A DNA stretch of 64,000 bases from Paenibacillus rhizosphaerae (GCF_014192015.1 NZ_JACHXJ010000002.1:1-64000); one strand, 5' to 3'. Positions 52,857 to 63,531 are shown, counted from the first letter of the stretch. Made by a program: numbers and translations. Notes: generated by a model from the letters alone, not told the origin.

Positions 52857-54467
52857 ATGAGCGAAGTAAAACACGAAGCAGAACAAGCAGGCGGCAAAGA
52901 AAAGCACCCCAGCATTTTTGAGCCCTTCGGCTTGATACTCAACATCGTTACCGGCATCCTGGGTGCCATCGTCGGTATACAAATCGTTACCACGCTTGGT
53001 GTTACGCCGAATACGGCCATTATCGGAGCGCTCGTGGCGATGCTGATCGCGAGGATTCCGATCGCGGTCTTTAAGAAATACAAGTCGGTACACCGGCAAA
53101 ATATGGTGCAGACTTCGATATCCTCGGCCACATTCGGAGCGGCCAACAGTTTGTTTATTCCGATCGGCATTCCGTTCGTAATGGGGGAGACGAAGCTGAT
53201 CGTTCCGATGCTGATCGGCGCGGCTATGGCCATGTTCGTGGATGCGGCGCTGCTGTACAAGCTGTTCGACTCGAAGCTGTTCCCGGCGTCGGGGACATGG
53301 GCTCCGGGCGTAGCGACCGCCGAATCGATCATAGCCGGCGATAAGGGCGGCAAGCGTGCCGGACTGCTCGGCGTCGGTACGGCGCTCGGACTCATCGGTT
53401 CCTATTTCCACATTTCGATGTCGGCCTTCGGCGTCGCCTTTATCGGCAACATCTGGGCGCTCAGCATGTTCGGCATCGGCCTTCTGATCCGGCAGTATTC
53501 CATTCCGTGGTTCAACATTGACGTGGAGGCTCTCTATATCGCCCATGGTGTCATGATCGGTGCAGGGATCGTTGCCCTCGTCCAAGCCGCGATCCTGATT
53601 TTCAAGCGGCCGAAAAAATCGGAGCGGGAAGCTGACGATTCGAAGTACACCCGCACGGAGGGCGAAGCGAGACGCTCTCTGGGACTGGGCTTTGTCGCTT
53701 ACCTGGTTATAGCACTCATTATCGCCATCATCGGCGGTCTGATGACGAAGATGTCCCTTGGCATGCTGATCGGCTTCCTGTTTTTTGCGGCCTTTGCCGC
53801 GTTTGTGCACGAAATTATCGTCGGCATCGCCGCCATGCATTCCGGCTGGTTCCCAGCCTTTGCCGTCGCGTTCATTACGCTCTTGTTCGGCATGCTGATC
53901 GGCTTTCCGCCGGTGGCGCTGGCCCTTTTGGCCGGATTCAGTGCCGCTACGGGCCCGGCGTTTGCGGATATGGGATACGACCTGAAGACAGGGTACATTC
54001 TGCGCGGCAACGGGGAAGACCCCGAATTTGAAAAGCGGGGCAGAAAACAGCAGTACATGACAGGCATGATCGCCTTCGGCGTAGCCGTCATCGTCGTTGC
54101 CCTGACGTATAACTCCTACTTCTCGCAAAAGCTCGTTCCGCCGATCGATACGGTCTACGTATCGACGATTCAAGCGGGAACCTCGGGCGATGTGGCAATG
54201 AAGCTGCTGTTGTGGGCGATTCCTGGCGCAATTCTTCAGCTCGTCGGCGGCGCCAAGCGCCAGATCGGCGTCATGTTTGCGACTGGCCTCCTCATTGCGA
54301 CACCGAACGCCTGCTGGGCTGTTCTGGCGGGTCTCTTGATCCGGATCGTCGTCTTGAAGGTAAAAGGCAAGGAAGCCGAGACGCCGATGAGTATCCTGGC
54401 AGCCGGTTTTATCGCAGGGGACGCGCTGTACAGCTTCTTTAACTCGATATTCAAAATCAGAAAGTAG
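52857..54467 (+). CDS. OPT-family oligopeptide transporter
   Basis: Protein of 536 aa with about 14-16 hydrophobic helices. OPT features are repeated Gly/Pro-rich helices such as FGAANSLFIPIGIPFVMGE, TWAPGVATAESIIAGDKGG and GFPPVALALLAGFSAATGPAFADMGYDLKTGYILRG. OPT proteins import small peptides, or metal-chelator complexes, with protons. ATG at 52857 after TTGGAGGCG; an in-frame ATG 30 nt upstream has no site. DUF917 follows 13 bp later, so uptake and breakdown are co-expressed. Confidence 0.88.
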   Translation: MSEVKHEAEQAGGKEKHPSIFEPFGLILNIVTGILGAIVGIQIVTTLGVTPNTAIIGALVAMLIARIPIAVFKKYKSVHRQNMVQTSISSATFGAANSLFIPIGIPFVMGETKLIVPMLIGAAMAMFVDAALLYKLFDSKLFPASGTWAPGVATAESIIAGDKGGKRAGLLGVGTALGLIGSYFHISMSAFGVAFIGNIWALSMFGIGLLIRQYSIPWFNIDVEALYIAHGVMIGAGIVALVQAAILIFKRPKKSEREADDSKYTRTEGEARRSLGLGFVAYLVIALIIAIIGGLMTKMSLGMLIGFLFFAAFAAFVHEIIVGIAAMHSGWFPAFAVAFITLLFGMLIGFPPVALALLAGFSAATGPAFADMGYDLKTGYILRGNGEDPEFEKRGRKQQYMTGMIAFGVAVIVVALTYNSYFSQKLVPPIDTVYVSTIQAGTSGDVAMKLLLWAIPGAILQLVGGAKRQIGVMFATGLLIATPNACWAVLAGLLIRIVVLKVKGKEAETPMSILAAGFIAGDALYSFFNSIFKIRK

Positions 54468-54480
54468 GTGCATAACACTA

Positions 54481-55539
54481 ATGGCACGTATACCTTTGGA
54501 TGAAAACATGATGGAGAGCGCCGTTTATGGCGGCGCGGTACTGGGCGGCGGCGGTGGCGGCTGGATCGAGGAAGGCCTGCAGATTGGCCGGCTCGCGCTC
54601 GAGCTCGGGCAGCCGGAGCTGCGTACTATCGACGAATTCGCCGATAACGACACGCTCGTGACCGTATCGCTGGTCGGTGCCCCAGGGGCAAAGGATAAGT
54701 ATCTGAAGCCCATTCACTACTCCAAAGCGCTAGATATGCTGGCCGGCTTGCTTGGCAAGCCGATCTCGGCCATTCACACCAATGAGAATGGGGCCGGCAC
54801 AACGGTCAACGGATGGCTGCAGTCGGTCATCACGGGAATTCCGCTGGTCGACTTCGCCTGCAACGGCAGAGCGCATCCGACAGGCACGATGGGCGCACTG
54901 AATCTATCGGAGGTGGAAGATTACGTGTCCCACCAAACGGCCATCGGCGGCAAAGGCGACAATTATCTGGAGTTCAGCATTTCAGGCTCCCTTGGCAAAG
55001 CGGCGTCGATGGTCCGCAAGGCGTCGGTTGAAGCGGGCGGTCTGGTCGCTGTGGCGAGAAATCCGGTGACCGCAGCCTATGCGAAGCAGAACGGCGCTCC
55101 GGGAGCCATCTCGCAGGCGATCGAGGTCGGCCGTGCGCTGCTCGGCGCCAAAGGTGAAGCCGCCATCGACGCGGTTGTCGCGAAGCTGGGCGGCCGGATC
55201 GTTGCAGCCGGAGAAGTAACGGATTTCCAGATCGAGACGACCGGTGGATTCGATGTCGGTACCGTGCAGATCGACGGGTTCGAAATGACGTTCTGGAATG
55301 AATACATGACGCTGGAAAAGGACGGGGAACGCTTCGGGACATTCCCGGACTTGATCATGACCCTGGACGCCAAGACGGCCAGACCGGTCGTCACCGCCGC
55401 TTTAGAGAAGGGACAGCAGCTCGCCGTGATCGTTGTACCGAAGGAGAAGCTGCTCCTCAGCAGCACGATGCGCAACAAGAAGCTGATGCTGCCGGTGGAA
55501 GACATTATCAAGAAGCCGGTTCTGGAATATTTGTTTTAA
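54481..55539 (+). CDS. DUF917 (S-methyl-thiohydantoin desulfurase-like) protein
   Basis: Protein of 352 aa. The DUF917 signature GGAVLGGGGGGWIEEGLQIGRLAL (about 17-40), DFACNGRAHPTGTMG (about 123-137) and a second domain from about 170 are clear. To my knowledge this family (PF06032) was renamed after a member with S-methyl-thiohydantoin desulfurase activity; related two-domain proteins sit in hydantoinase-type operons. The present substrate is not proven. The ATG starts 13 bp after the OPT stop. Confidence 0.82.
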   Translation: MARIPLDENMMESAVYGGAVLGGGGGGWIEEGLQIGRLALELGQPELRTIDEFADNDTLVTVSLVGAPGAKDKYLKPIHYSKALDMLAGLLGKPISAIHTNENGAGTTVNGWLQSVITGIPLVDFACNGRAHPTGTMGALNLSEVEDYVSHQTAIGGKGDNYLEFSISGSLGKAASMVRKASVEAGGLVAVARNPVTAAYAKQNGAPGAISQAIEVGRALLGAKGEAAIDAVVAKLGGRIVAAGEVTDFQIETTGGFDVGTVQIDGFEMTFWNEYMTLEKDGERFGTFPDLIMTLDAKTARPVVTAALEKGQQLAVIVVPKEKLLLSSTMRNKKLMLPVEDIIKKPVLEYLF

Positions 55540-55611
55540 ATTGTTACGGATCGTTCGAAGGTTACGGAGAAAACACCCGCACAACAGACAGAAGATGGAG
55601 GTATCGGTCAG

Positions 55612-56547
55612 ATGACACTCAAGCAAACGATGATTTCGCTGGATGCGATGGATGATGGGTATGTAACGGGAGAGAAGGTCAAAACGCTGTTCGCCGGCTA
55701 TGCGGATGTTTCCGTCGAGGTGCAAAAAGTAACAGGTGAAAAGGGAAGCACCGATTTTATTAAAATCGTCATTCCGGGAACCGAAGGCAAGTCCAAGGGC
55801 GGGTCCGTTCCGACCCTCGGCATCGTTGGACGCCTTGGCGGCATCGGCGCCCGTCCAAGCCGGATTGGACTCGTTTCCGACGCTGACGGGGCTGTAGCGG
55901 CGGTTGCTTCCGCGCTCAAGCTCGCGGACATGCAGGTGAAGGGAGACCGCCTCAAAGGCGACGTCATCGTGACGACGCATATTTGTCCCAACGCCCCGAC
56001 CCGTCCGCATGAACCGGTTGATTTTATGGATTCGCCGGTCGATATCGGTGCCATGAACGCCCACGAAGTGCTGCCGGAAATGGACGCCGTTCTCTCGATC
56101 GACACGACGAAGGGCAACCGGGTCATTAACCATAAAGGCTTTGCTATTTCGCCGACCGTCAAGGAAGGTTACATTTTGCGGGTGAGTGAGGACCTGCTGC
56201 GCATTATGGAAATGACGACGGGATTGCTGCCGGTGACGTTCCCGATCACGATGCAGGACATTACGCCTTACGGCAACGACTTGTACCACATCAACTCGAT
56301 CTTACAGCCTGCCGTGGCTACCTCGGCACCGGTTGTAGGTGTAGCCGTCACGGCGCAGTCGGTCGTTCCGGGCTGCGGCACAGGGGCGAGCCATGAGATC
56401 GACATCGCCGCCGCGGTCCGCTTTGCGGTTGAAGTCGCCAAGGAGGTCACGAACGGAACCTGCGCGTTTTATAATCCGGATGAATATGACCGGATCGTCA
56501 AGCTGTACGGTTCGATGAAGGTGCTGCAGACGGCGGGGCATGCCTGA
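55612..56547 (+). CDS. DUF1177-family protein
   Basis: Protein of 311 aa, cytosolic. Conserved parts I recall for DUF1177 include the start LKQTMISLDAMDDGYVTGEKV, TLGIVGRLGGIGARPSRIGLVSDADGA (about 62-90), the metal-ligand-like TTHICPNAPTRPHEPV (about 122-137) and VPGCGTGASHEIDIAAAVRFAVEVA. The HICPxAP and H-E/D arrangement resembles zinc aminoacylase/peptidase chemistry, but no function is established. It lies between DUF917 and AroM, in step with a peptide or hydantoin pathway. Confidence 0.78.
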   Translation: MTLKQTMISLDAMDDGYVTGEKVKTLFAGYADVSVEVQKVTGEKGSTDFIKIVIPGTEGKSKGGSVPTLGIVGRLGGIGARPSRIGLVSDADGAVAAVASALKLADMQVKGDRLKGDVIVTTHICPNAPTRPHEPVDFMDSPVDIGAMNAHEVLPEMDAVLSIDTTKGNRVINHKGFAISPTVKEGYILRVSEDLLRIMEMTTGLLPVTFPITMQDITPYGNDLYHINSILQPAVATSAPVVGVAVTAQSVVPGCGTGASHEIDIAAAVRFAVEVAKEVTNGTCAFYNPDEYDRIVKLYGSMKVLQTAGHA

Positions 56548-56711
56548 ATCATCATGGAAGAGGGAAGAGGCCAAACGGCCGTCTTCCCTTTTTCGGCAGG
56601 GAGACCCCCCGTTTCCTCACGATTCAAACATGACGAAACAAGGGGATCACGAGCAGTGTGTATTGGGGAAGTTTCACTCGATATTGTTCATGGCGAAGGA
56701 GGAGCAGCGGT

Positions 56712-57383
56712 ATGACGAAACTGGGAGTAATTACGATCGGGCAGGCGCCACGGAAGGATGTTACGCCGATTCTGGAAGAGCATCTGCCAAGCCGGGTGGA
56801 TATCGTCCAGGCCGGCGTGCTGGACGGAATGACCAAGGAAGAAATCGACGCCAAGCTGAAGCCGGAGGAAGGGGACCATACGCTCACCTCGCGGTTAACG
56901 ACAGGGCAGTCGGTCGTCATGGGAAGACGCAAGATGCAGCCGCTCCTTCAGCAGAAAATTCATGTCATGGAAGAGCAGGGCATCCGGCAGATTTTGCTGC
57001 TGTGCACAGGCGTGTTTCCGGGACTCGCTGCCCAATCTTCCTATTTGATCGAGCCGGATCATATCATTCCCCCGGCGGTGAAAGCAATGGCAGGCCCAAG
57101 ACGTTTGGGCGTCATCGTTCCGCTGGAGGAGCAGAAGGACAGCATGAAGTCAAAATTTGAACTTCATGGCCTGCATCCGGTGTATGCCGTTGCTTCGCCG
57201 TACATTTTTGATGAAGGGAATTTCGAAACCGCCGCACAAGCGCTGAAGGACCAGACGGATCTGATCCTGCTGGACTGTATGGGATACACGGAGGAAGCGC
57301 GCCGTATCGTGGCCGAAGCCTCCGGCTTGCCGGTCATTCTGTCGAATGCTATTATGGCTAAAATCGTATCGGAAATGATTTGA
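56712..57383 (+). CDS. AroM-family protein (Asp/Glu-racemase-like fold)
   Basis: Protein of 223 aa. The N-terminal MTKLGVITIGQAPRKDVTPILEEHL and GVLDGMTKEEID are the AroM signature. LLLCTGVFPGL (Cys near 100) and LILLDCMGYTEEARRI (Cys near 190) supply the two cysteines of the Asp/Glu racemase superfamily. The E. coli member is of unknown function. ATG at 56712 has AAGGAGGAG 7 nt upstream. It is the second racemase-fold protein of this cluster. Confidence 0.82.
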   Translation: MTKLGVITIGQAPRKDVTPILEEHLPSRVDIVQAGVLDGMTKEEIDAKLKPEEGDHTLTSRLTTGQSVVMGRRKMQPLLQQKIHVMEEQGIRQILLLCTGVFPGLAAQSSYLIEPDHIIPPAVKAMAGPRRLGVIVPLEEQKDSMKSKFELHGLHPVYAVASPYIFDEGNFETAAQALKDQTDLILLDCMGYTEEARRIVAEASGLPVILSNAIMAKIVSEMI

Positions 57384-57427
57384 GCCGGTCGAGCCCTATT
57401 TCTCATAAGGAAGGAAGCTGTTTCGCA

Positions 57428-58378
57428 ATGAATGAAAAGATCGTTGAAATCAGTATGAACACGTTGGCCGATTGCCTTGGCTTGAAATCCGGAGAGACTT
57501 TTCTGGTCGTTACCGATGAGAGCCGGAAGGAGCTGGCCGAAGCGCTGCATGAAGCTGGAAAGCGTCTCGGTGCCGAGTCGATGCTGGCGCTCATGAAGGA
57601 GCGCGCAAAGTCAGGGGAGGAGCCGCCTGAGGCGATTGCGGCCGCTATGACCAAAGCGCAGGTCGTGGTGTGCATTACGAAGCACTCGCTGACGCATACG
57701 CAGGCCCGCAAGCAGGCGGCAGCCGCCGGAGCGCGTCTGGCCACCATGCCGGGCATCACCGAGGACATGTTCCTGGAAGGCGCGATTGCCGCCGATTATA
57801 CGCAGGTCAAAGCACTGACCGAGAAAGTGACGGACATGCTGACAGGCGCTCAAACGGTGCGCATCGAAAAGGACGGCCGCTCGCTGGAGTTTTCCATCCA
57901 GGGGCGGGACGGGGTGCCCAGCACCGGCATGTACCTGGAGCCGGGACAATCCGGAAACCTGCCTTCGGGTGAAGCCTATATCGCTCCTGTCGAAGGAACA
58001 GCCGAAGGTCAAATCGTCGTTGACGGCTCCATCGCCGGCATTGGCAAGCTGTCGGGCCCGATCGTGCTGACCGTGGAAAAGGGCCGCCTGACCGCGGCCG
58101 AAGGCGGACCGGAGGGAGCGAAGCTGCTGCAGATGCTCGGCGACGGGGACGGCCGACTGCTCGGCGAGTTCGGCATCGGCACAAACGAGAAAGCCCGCAT
58201 CACCGGTGTCGTGCTGGAAGACGAGAAGGTCTACGGCACCATTCACGTGGCTTTCGGCAGCAACAACACGTTCGGCGGCGTCGTTGCCGCAGGCGTGCAT
58301 ATCGATTGCGTCGTCGGCAAGCCGGATGTATATCTGGACGGTCGTCAAATCATGAAGGATGGGGAGCTGAACGGCTGA
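57428..58378 (+). CDS. M29/NicX-like metallo-aminopeptidase homologue
   Basis: Protein of 316 aa with the overall pattern of thermophilic-aminopeptidase (M29)/NicX proteins. It has an N-terminal alpha-beta half (LADCLGLKSGETFLVVTDESRKELAEALHEAGKRLGAES), a middle SL.HTQARKQAAAAGARLATMPGI, and a C-terminal metal region with GEFGIGTNEKARITGVVLEDEKVYGTIHVAFGSNNTFGG...HIDCVV (H, D and E candidates for Fe/Zn). The family includes aminopeptidases and the ring-cleaving dioxygenase NicX; sequence alone does not decide. ATG at 57428. Confidence 0.8.
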   Translation: MNEKIVEISMNTLADCLGLKSGETFLVVTDESRKELAEALHEAGKRLGAESMLALMKERAKSGEEPPEAIAAAMTKAQVVVCITKHSLTHTQARKQAAAAGARLATMPGITEDMFLEGAIAADYTQVKALTEKVTDMLTGAQTVRIEKDGRSLEFSIQGRDGVPSTGMYLEPGQSGNLPSGEAYIAPVEGTAEGQIVVDGSIAGIGKLSGPIVLTVEKGRLTAAEGGPEGAKLLQMLGDGDGRLLGEFGIGTNEKARITGVVLEDEKVYGTIHVAFGSNNTFGGVVAAGVHIDCVVGKPDVYLDGRQIMKDGELNG

Positions 58379-58470
58379 ACCCTGCAATGCTTTTGAGCGG
58401 AATGCCTATTGCCGGGAAGTTTTGATGCGGAGAGGATTTTCCTTGCGTTAGGCGAGAGGGGGACAACATC

Positions 58471-58992
58471 ATGAATGTACTGGAAACCATCAAAACAAGG
58501 CGCAGTGCGCGTTCTTTTGCTGACAAGCGGCTTGAGCCGCATATTGTGGAGGCGATCGAGGAAGCCATTCTTCACAGCCCGTCGGCAAGCAATGCGCAGG
58601 AATCGCATTTTGTCATCGTTCAGGACGAAGTACGGATCCGGCATATCAAGCGGTTTGCGCAGGGGCTGTCGGGGCAGCCGGCGGCCGTGGTCGTTCTCTG
58701 CAGCAATCATCAGGAGGCGCTGGCGCGGGGCGGAGCAGACAGTGCAGACACGCTGCGTTTTATTAATTTGGGCGTTGCCGCTTCCGCGATGATGCTCACC
58801 GCCCAATCGCTCGGTGCGTCAAGCTGTCCGGTCCGCTCGTTCCACGCGCCGTCCATTGCCTCAATCCTCGGTTTGCCGGTGGAAGTGAAGCCCGAGTTGC
58901 TGATCAGCCTCGGCTACGCCGACAAGCCGCCGCGTTCGAAAACGTCGAAGCCGCCGAAGGAGATGATTTCGTTTGAACGCTATGGAAACTAA
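58471..58992 (+). CDS. nitroreductase-family flavoprotein
   Basis: FMN-dependent NAD(P)H oxidoreductase fold of 173 aa, short for the family. The FMN phosphate-binding start is TIKTRRSARSFADKRL (about 5-20), followed by SPSASNAQESHFVIVQ and near the end LLISLGYADKPPRSKTSKPP. The last 20 nt overlap the next gene. It likely belongs to the same operon as the M29-like gene 92 bp upstream and could reduce an intermediate of that pathway. Confidence 0.85.
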   Translation: MNVLETIKTRRSARSFADKRLEPHIVEAIEEAILHSPSASNAQESHFVIVQDEVRIRHIKRFAQGLSGQPAAVVVLCSNHQEALARGGADSADTLRFINLGVAASAMMLTAQSLGASSCPVRSFHAPSIASILGLPVEVKPELLISLGYADKPPRSKTSKPPKEMISFERYGN

Positions 58993-59296
58993 TCTGGGGG
59001 CCGGGGACATGCGGGAGCGGCTGCTGGATTTTGCGGCCTATGTGCTGACCAGCGCCCGTGCCCTCTACCGCGAGCCCCAGTCCTACGGCCCGATGCGGCT
59101 GGCGGATACGCTGGAGAAGGGCCTGGAGCTGCTGCAAGCCGCCGGAATCCGGGACGAGACGGTGGAGCAAGCCATGGCTGCTGTCCGCGAAACCCGGCCG
59201 GTGGCGATGACGGACCCTGAAGGCTTTGCCGTCGCGTTGGACCGGGGAATCGCCGTGCTGGTCAAGGCGACGCTTGGGGGAAAGCCCGAGGCTTAG
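58973..59296 (+). CDS. DUF6092-like small protein
   Basis: Protein of 107 aa, helical, with LLDFAAYVLTSARALYREPQSYGPMRLADTLEKGLELL, which I associate with DUF6092. The TTG start (58973) follows AAGGAGAT inside the end of the nitroreductase gene (20-nt overlap), a clear sign of coupled translation and likely partnership with that flavoprotein. The function is unknown. The operon ends at the hairpin at 59334. Confidence 0.65.
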   Translation: MNAMETNLGAGDMRERLLDFAAYVLTSARALYREPQSYGPMRLADTLEKGLELLQAAGIRDETVEQAMAAVRETRPVAMTDPEGFAVALDRGIAVLVKATLGGKPEA

Positions 59297-59333
59297 TAAC
59301 TCGGCGCAGCGAAGAAAAGTGATTGTTTAATTT

Positions 59334-59371
59334 ACACCGCAGTCCGGCAGACCGGCTCTGCGGTGTTTTTC
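59334..59371 (+). terminator. terminator of the PucR-linked cluster
   Basis: ACACCGCAG pairs with CTGCGGTGT and is followed by TTTTT. Confidence 0.9.
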
Positions 59372-59436
59372 GTCATGTAGGCCATTATAATAAAGGCATG
59401 ACCATCCATTTTCTTATATGAAGGAGAACACGAACG

Positions 59437-60000
59437 ATGCAGCATCAGGTGACGGAACAATGGGATGAAGCGATGTGGCAGCAGGCGGAGCCGGTTTATG
59501 AGGAGGCTTTTCCGGAGCATGGACGGAAAACAAAAGCGATCATCATGCGCATGTTTGAAAGGGGATTATGTGCGCTGCATGTCTGGAGCGACGGCCAAAC
59601 CGCAGCGGCCATGGCGCTGACAGGGATGGATGCCAAGGAAAACCTGCTGGTCATCGATTATATTGCGGTACGGGGAAGTTTTAGGGGACAAGGCGCCGGA
59701 CTTGCTTGTCTCCATGATTTGCGTGAATGGGCCCGCAGCAGGGGCTGCAGAGGCATCGTGATCGAAGCGGAAGCCGATCCGTCGGAAGAAAACGCCGGCA
59801 GAATCGCCTTTTGGAAAAAGGCCGGTTTTACGCCGACGGCGTACGTGCATTCGTATATTTGGGTACCTGAAACGTACCGGGCGATGTACCTCAGCCTGGA
59901 TCCCGCTCATCCCGTCGAATCGCATGACGGCGGCGAGGAGCTGTTTCAGTCGATCCTGCGCTTTCACGAAAAGGCCTACCGCCGACCGGGCAAGTCATGA
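59437..60000 (+). CDS. GNAT-family N-acetyltransferase
   Basis: Protein of 187 aa. The acetyl-CoA pyrophosphate loop (motif A) appears as LLVIDYIAVRGSFRGQGAGLACLHDLREWARSRG (about 69-102), and the downstream FWKKAGFTPTAY fits motif B. The acceptor is unknown. The ATG follows GAAGGAG. It stands alone between two terminators or promoters, upstream of rarA. Confidence 0.85.
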   Translation: MQHQVTEQWDEAMWQQAEPVYEEAFPEHGRKTKAIIMRMFERGLCALHVWSDGQTAAAMALTGMDAKENLLVIDYIAVRGSFRGQGAGLACLHDLREWARSRGCRGIVIEAEADPSEENAGRIAFWKKAGFTPTAYVHSYIWVPETYRAMYLSLDPAHPVESHDGGEELFQSILRFHEKAYRRPGKS

Positions 60001-60122
60001 GCTCACCGCCTGTTCGCCCGGAAACAGAAGGGAATGAACTCTTCTGGCCGGGTATGGTATGATAGAAGAACAGCTTTGGTCCGCAGGGACAAGCATTTTA
60101 GACTTTCAAGGACGTGAATCGA

Positions 60123-61433
60123 ATGGACTTATTCTCTTTCCAGCAGGACGCGAATCCGGGTGCACGGCTCTTGGCCGACCGGATGCGGCCGACCACGCTG
60201 GATGAATATATCGGACAGGAGCATATCGTCGGTCCAGGCAAGCTGCTCCGCCGGGCGATCGAAGCCGACCAGGTATCCTCCATCCTTCTGTACGGGCCTC
60301 CCGGATGCGGCAAGACGACGCTCGCCCATATCATTTCGCAGCATACGCAGGCGGACTTCGTCCGGCTAAATGCGGTTGACGCTTCCGTCAAGGATGTCCG
60401 CGAGGTGATCGACCAGGCCCAGACCAATAAATCGATGTACGGAACGAAAACGATCCTCTTTCTGGACGAGGTGCACCGTTTTAACAGCTCGCGCCAGGAC
60501 GCACTCCTGCCGGCGGTGGAGAAGGGGACGATCATTTTTATCGGAGCGACGACGGAGAACCCGTTCCATTATGTGAACGGCGCCTTGATGAGCCGCTCGA
60601 CACTGTTCCAGCTTCATCCGCTTACGAAGGAGCATTCCATGCTGGCCATGAAGCGGGCGCTGCAGGATCCGGACAAGGGGCTTGGCTTCATGAACCTGAA
60701 GGTCGACGAGGAAGCTCTCGATCATATTGCGACGATGGCGAATGGGGATATCCGGCGCGCGCTGAATGCGCTGGAATTGGCCGCATTGACGACGCCTCCC
60801 GAGGCGGACGGAACCGTCCTTATCACGCTCGAAGTGGCGGAGGAGTCGATCCGCCGGCCGATCGTGCGTGCGGACGAGTCGACCCAGTATGACGTGCTTT
60901 CGGCGTTTCATAAGAGCATCCGCGGTTCGAGTGATGCCGCGCTGTTCTGGTTCCTCTACGCAGTGGAGAAGCTGGGCATGGACCCGATGGTGTTCATCCG
61001 CCGGCTGATTGCCGCCAGCAGCGAGGATATCGGGCTGGCGAACCCGCAGGCGATGGTTCAGGCCGTCAGCGCACTGGACGCTTACCGGAACAACGGCTGG
61101 CCGGAGGCGAAGCTGAATATCGCGCAGGCGATCCTGTTTGCGGTGGAGAGCCCGAAATCCAACAGGGTTTATACGGCGATTTCGAATGCGATGTCCGCTA
61201 TGGACGAGATCAAATCCGCGGAGGTGCCGCTTCACTTGCGGGATACGCACTATAAGGGCGCCGTCAAGCTGGGCCATGAAGGGTATAAGTACCCGCATAA
61301 TTATCCCGGCCATTATGTAAAGCAGGACTACCTGCCGAAGGAAATCGCCGGCCGGGTATTCTATGAAGCGTCGGAGCAGGGCAATGAAGCGAAGATCCGG
61401 CACAATCAGCAGCTCCGGAAGGATCAGTCATAA
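60123..61433 (+). CDS. rarA: replication-associated recombination protein RarA (MgsA)
   Basis: Clamp-loader-like AAA+ ATPase of 436 aa acting at stalled forks. Walker A LYGPPGCGKTTLAHII (about 57-72), Walker B ILFLDEVHRFN (about 115-125), sensor GATTENPFHYVNGALMSR, arginine-finger SR, and a C-terminal tetramerisation domain (LFWFLYAVEKLGMDP, ...PLHLRDTHYKGAVKLGHEGYKYPH) are seen. It begins DLFSFQQDANPGARLLADRMRP. ATG at 60123 is preferred over 60114. It is syntenic with Bacillus yrvN near cymR and mnmA. Confidence 0.95.
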   Translation: MDLFSFQQDANPGARLLADRMRPTTLDEYIGQEHIVGPGKLLRRAIEADQVSSILLYGPPGCGKTTLAHIISQHTQADFVRLNAVDASVKDVREVIDQAQTNKSMYGTKTILFLDEVHRFNSSRQDALLPAVEKGTIIFIGATTENPFHYVNGALMSRSTLFQLHPLTKEHSMLAMKRALQDPDKGLGFMNLKVDEEALDHIATMANGDIRRALNALELAALTTPPEADGTVLITLEVAEESIRRPIVRADESTQYDVLSAFHKSIRGSSDAALFWFLYAVEKLGMDPMVFIRRLIAASSEDIGLANPQAMVQAVSALDAYRNNGWPEAKLNIAQAILFAVESPKSNRVYTAISNAMSAMDEIKSAEVPLHLRDTHYKGAVKLGHEGYKYPHNYPGHYVKQDYLPKEIAGRVFYEASEQGNEAKIRHNQQLRKDQS

Positions 61434-61536
61434 ACCGCCGGTGCCCGGGAGCACACAGAGCATACTTGATAGGGGATTAGTTTTACGTTGACAGCAGGAT
61501 AATAATAGCGGCAGGGAGAATCTTTAAGGACGGCAT

Positions 61537-61571
61537 GCAAAAACCGCCGGCCCTCGAAAGAGCCGGCGGTT
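61537..61571 (-). terminator. mnmA terminator
   Basis: AACCGCCGGC/GCCGGCGGTT stem with an A5 run on the plus strand (T5 on the minus strand), 20 bp after the mnmA stop. It may also stop rarA transcripts. Confidence 0.85.
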
Positions 61572-61589
61572 TGTACATATGCTTTGCGC

Positions 61590-63111
<1,522 letters not shown>

Positions 63112-63531
63112 TTGAAAATATCGACAAAAGGCCGTTACGGCTTGACAATCATGATGGAGCTTGCCGCCAAATACGGCGAAGGGCCGACATCCCTGAAGAG
63201 CATTGCCGAGAAAAACCAACTTTCTGAACACTACCTGGAGCAGCTGATCGCTCCGCTCCGGAACGCCGGACTCGTCAAGAGCATCCGCGGAGCTTACGGC
63301 GGTTACATCTTATCGCGTGAAGCTTCCGAGATTACGGCCGGAGACGTCATTCGCGTGCTCGAGGGGCCGATTTCGCCGGTCGATTTTACGGAAGAGGATG
63401 ATCCGGCCAAACGTAATCTTTGGCTGCGGATCCGTGACGGAATCGCCAACGTGCTGGATTCGACGACGCTTGCCGACCTGATTTCCTACCAGGAGAAAGA
63501 AAAGTCCGAGAACTACATGTTCTACATCTAG
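63112..63531 (+). CDS. cymR: Rrf2-family regulator CymR (cysteine metabolism)
   Basis: Protein of 139 aa with the Rrf2 winged helix (LKISTKGRYGLTIMMELAAKYGEGPTSLKSIAEKNQLSEHYLEQLIAPLRNAGLVKSIRGAYGGYIL). It lacks the three cysteines of the IscR Fe-S site, and its C-terminus (YQEKEKSENYMFYI) is like CymR, the master repressor of cysteine uptake and synthesis in Bacillus. The TTG at 63112 follows GAGAGAGGTG. In Bacillus the cysteine desulfurase gene follows; here a minus-strand gene does. A GCCACTCGC/GCGAGTGGC hairpin at 63545-63567 may end the message. Confidence 0.9.
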   Translation: MKISTKGRYGLTIMMELAAKYGEGPTSLKSIAEKNQLSEHYLEQLIAPLRNAGLVKSIRGAYGGYILSREASEITAGDVIRVLEGPISPVDFTEEDDPAKRNLWLRIRDGIANVLDSTTLADLISYQEKEKSENYMFYI

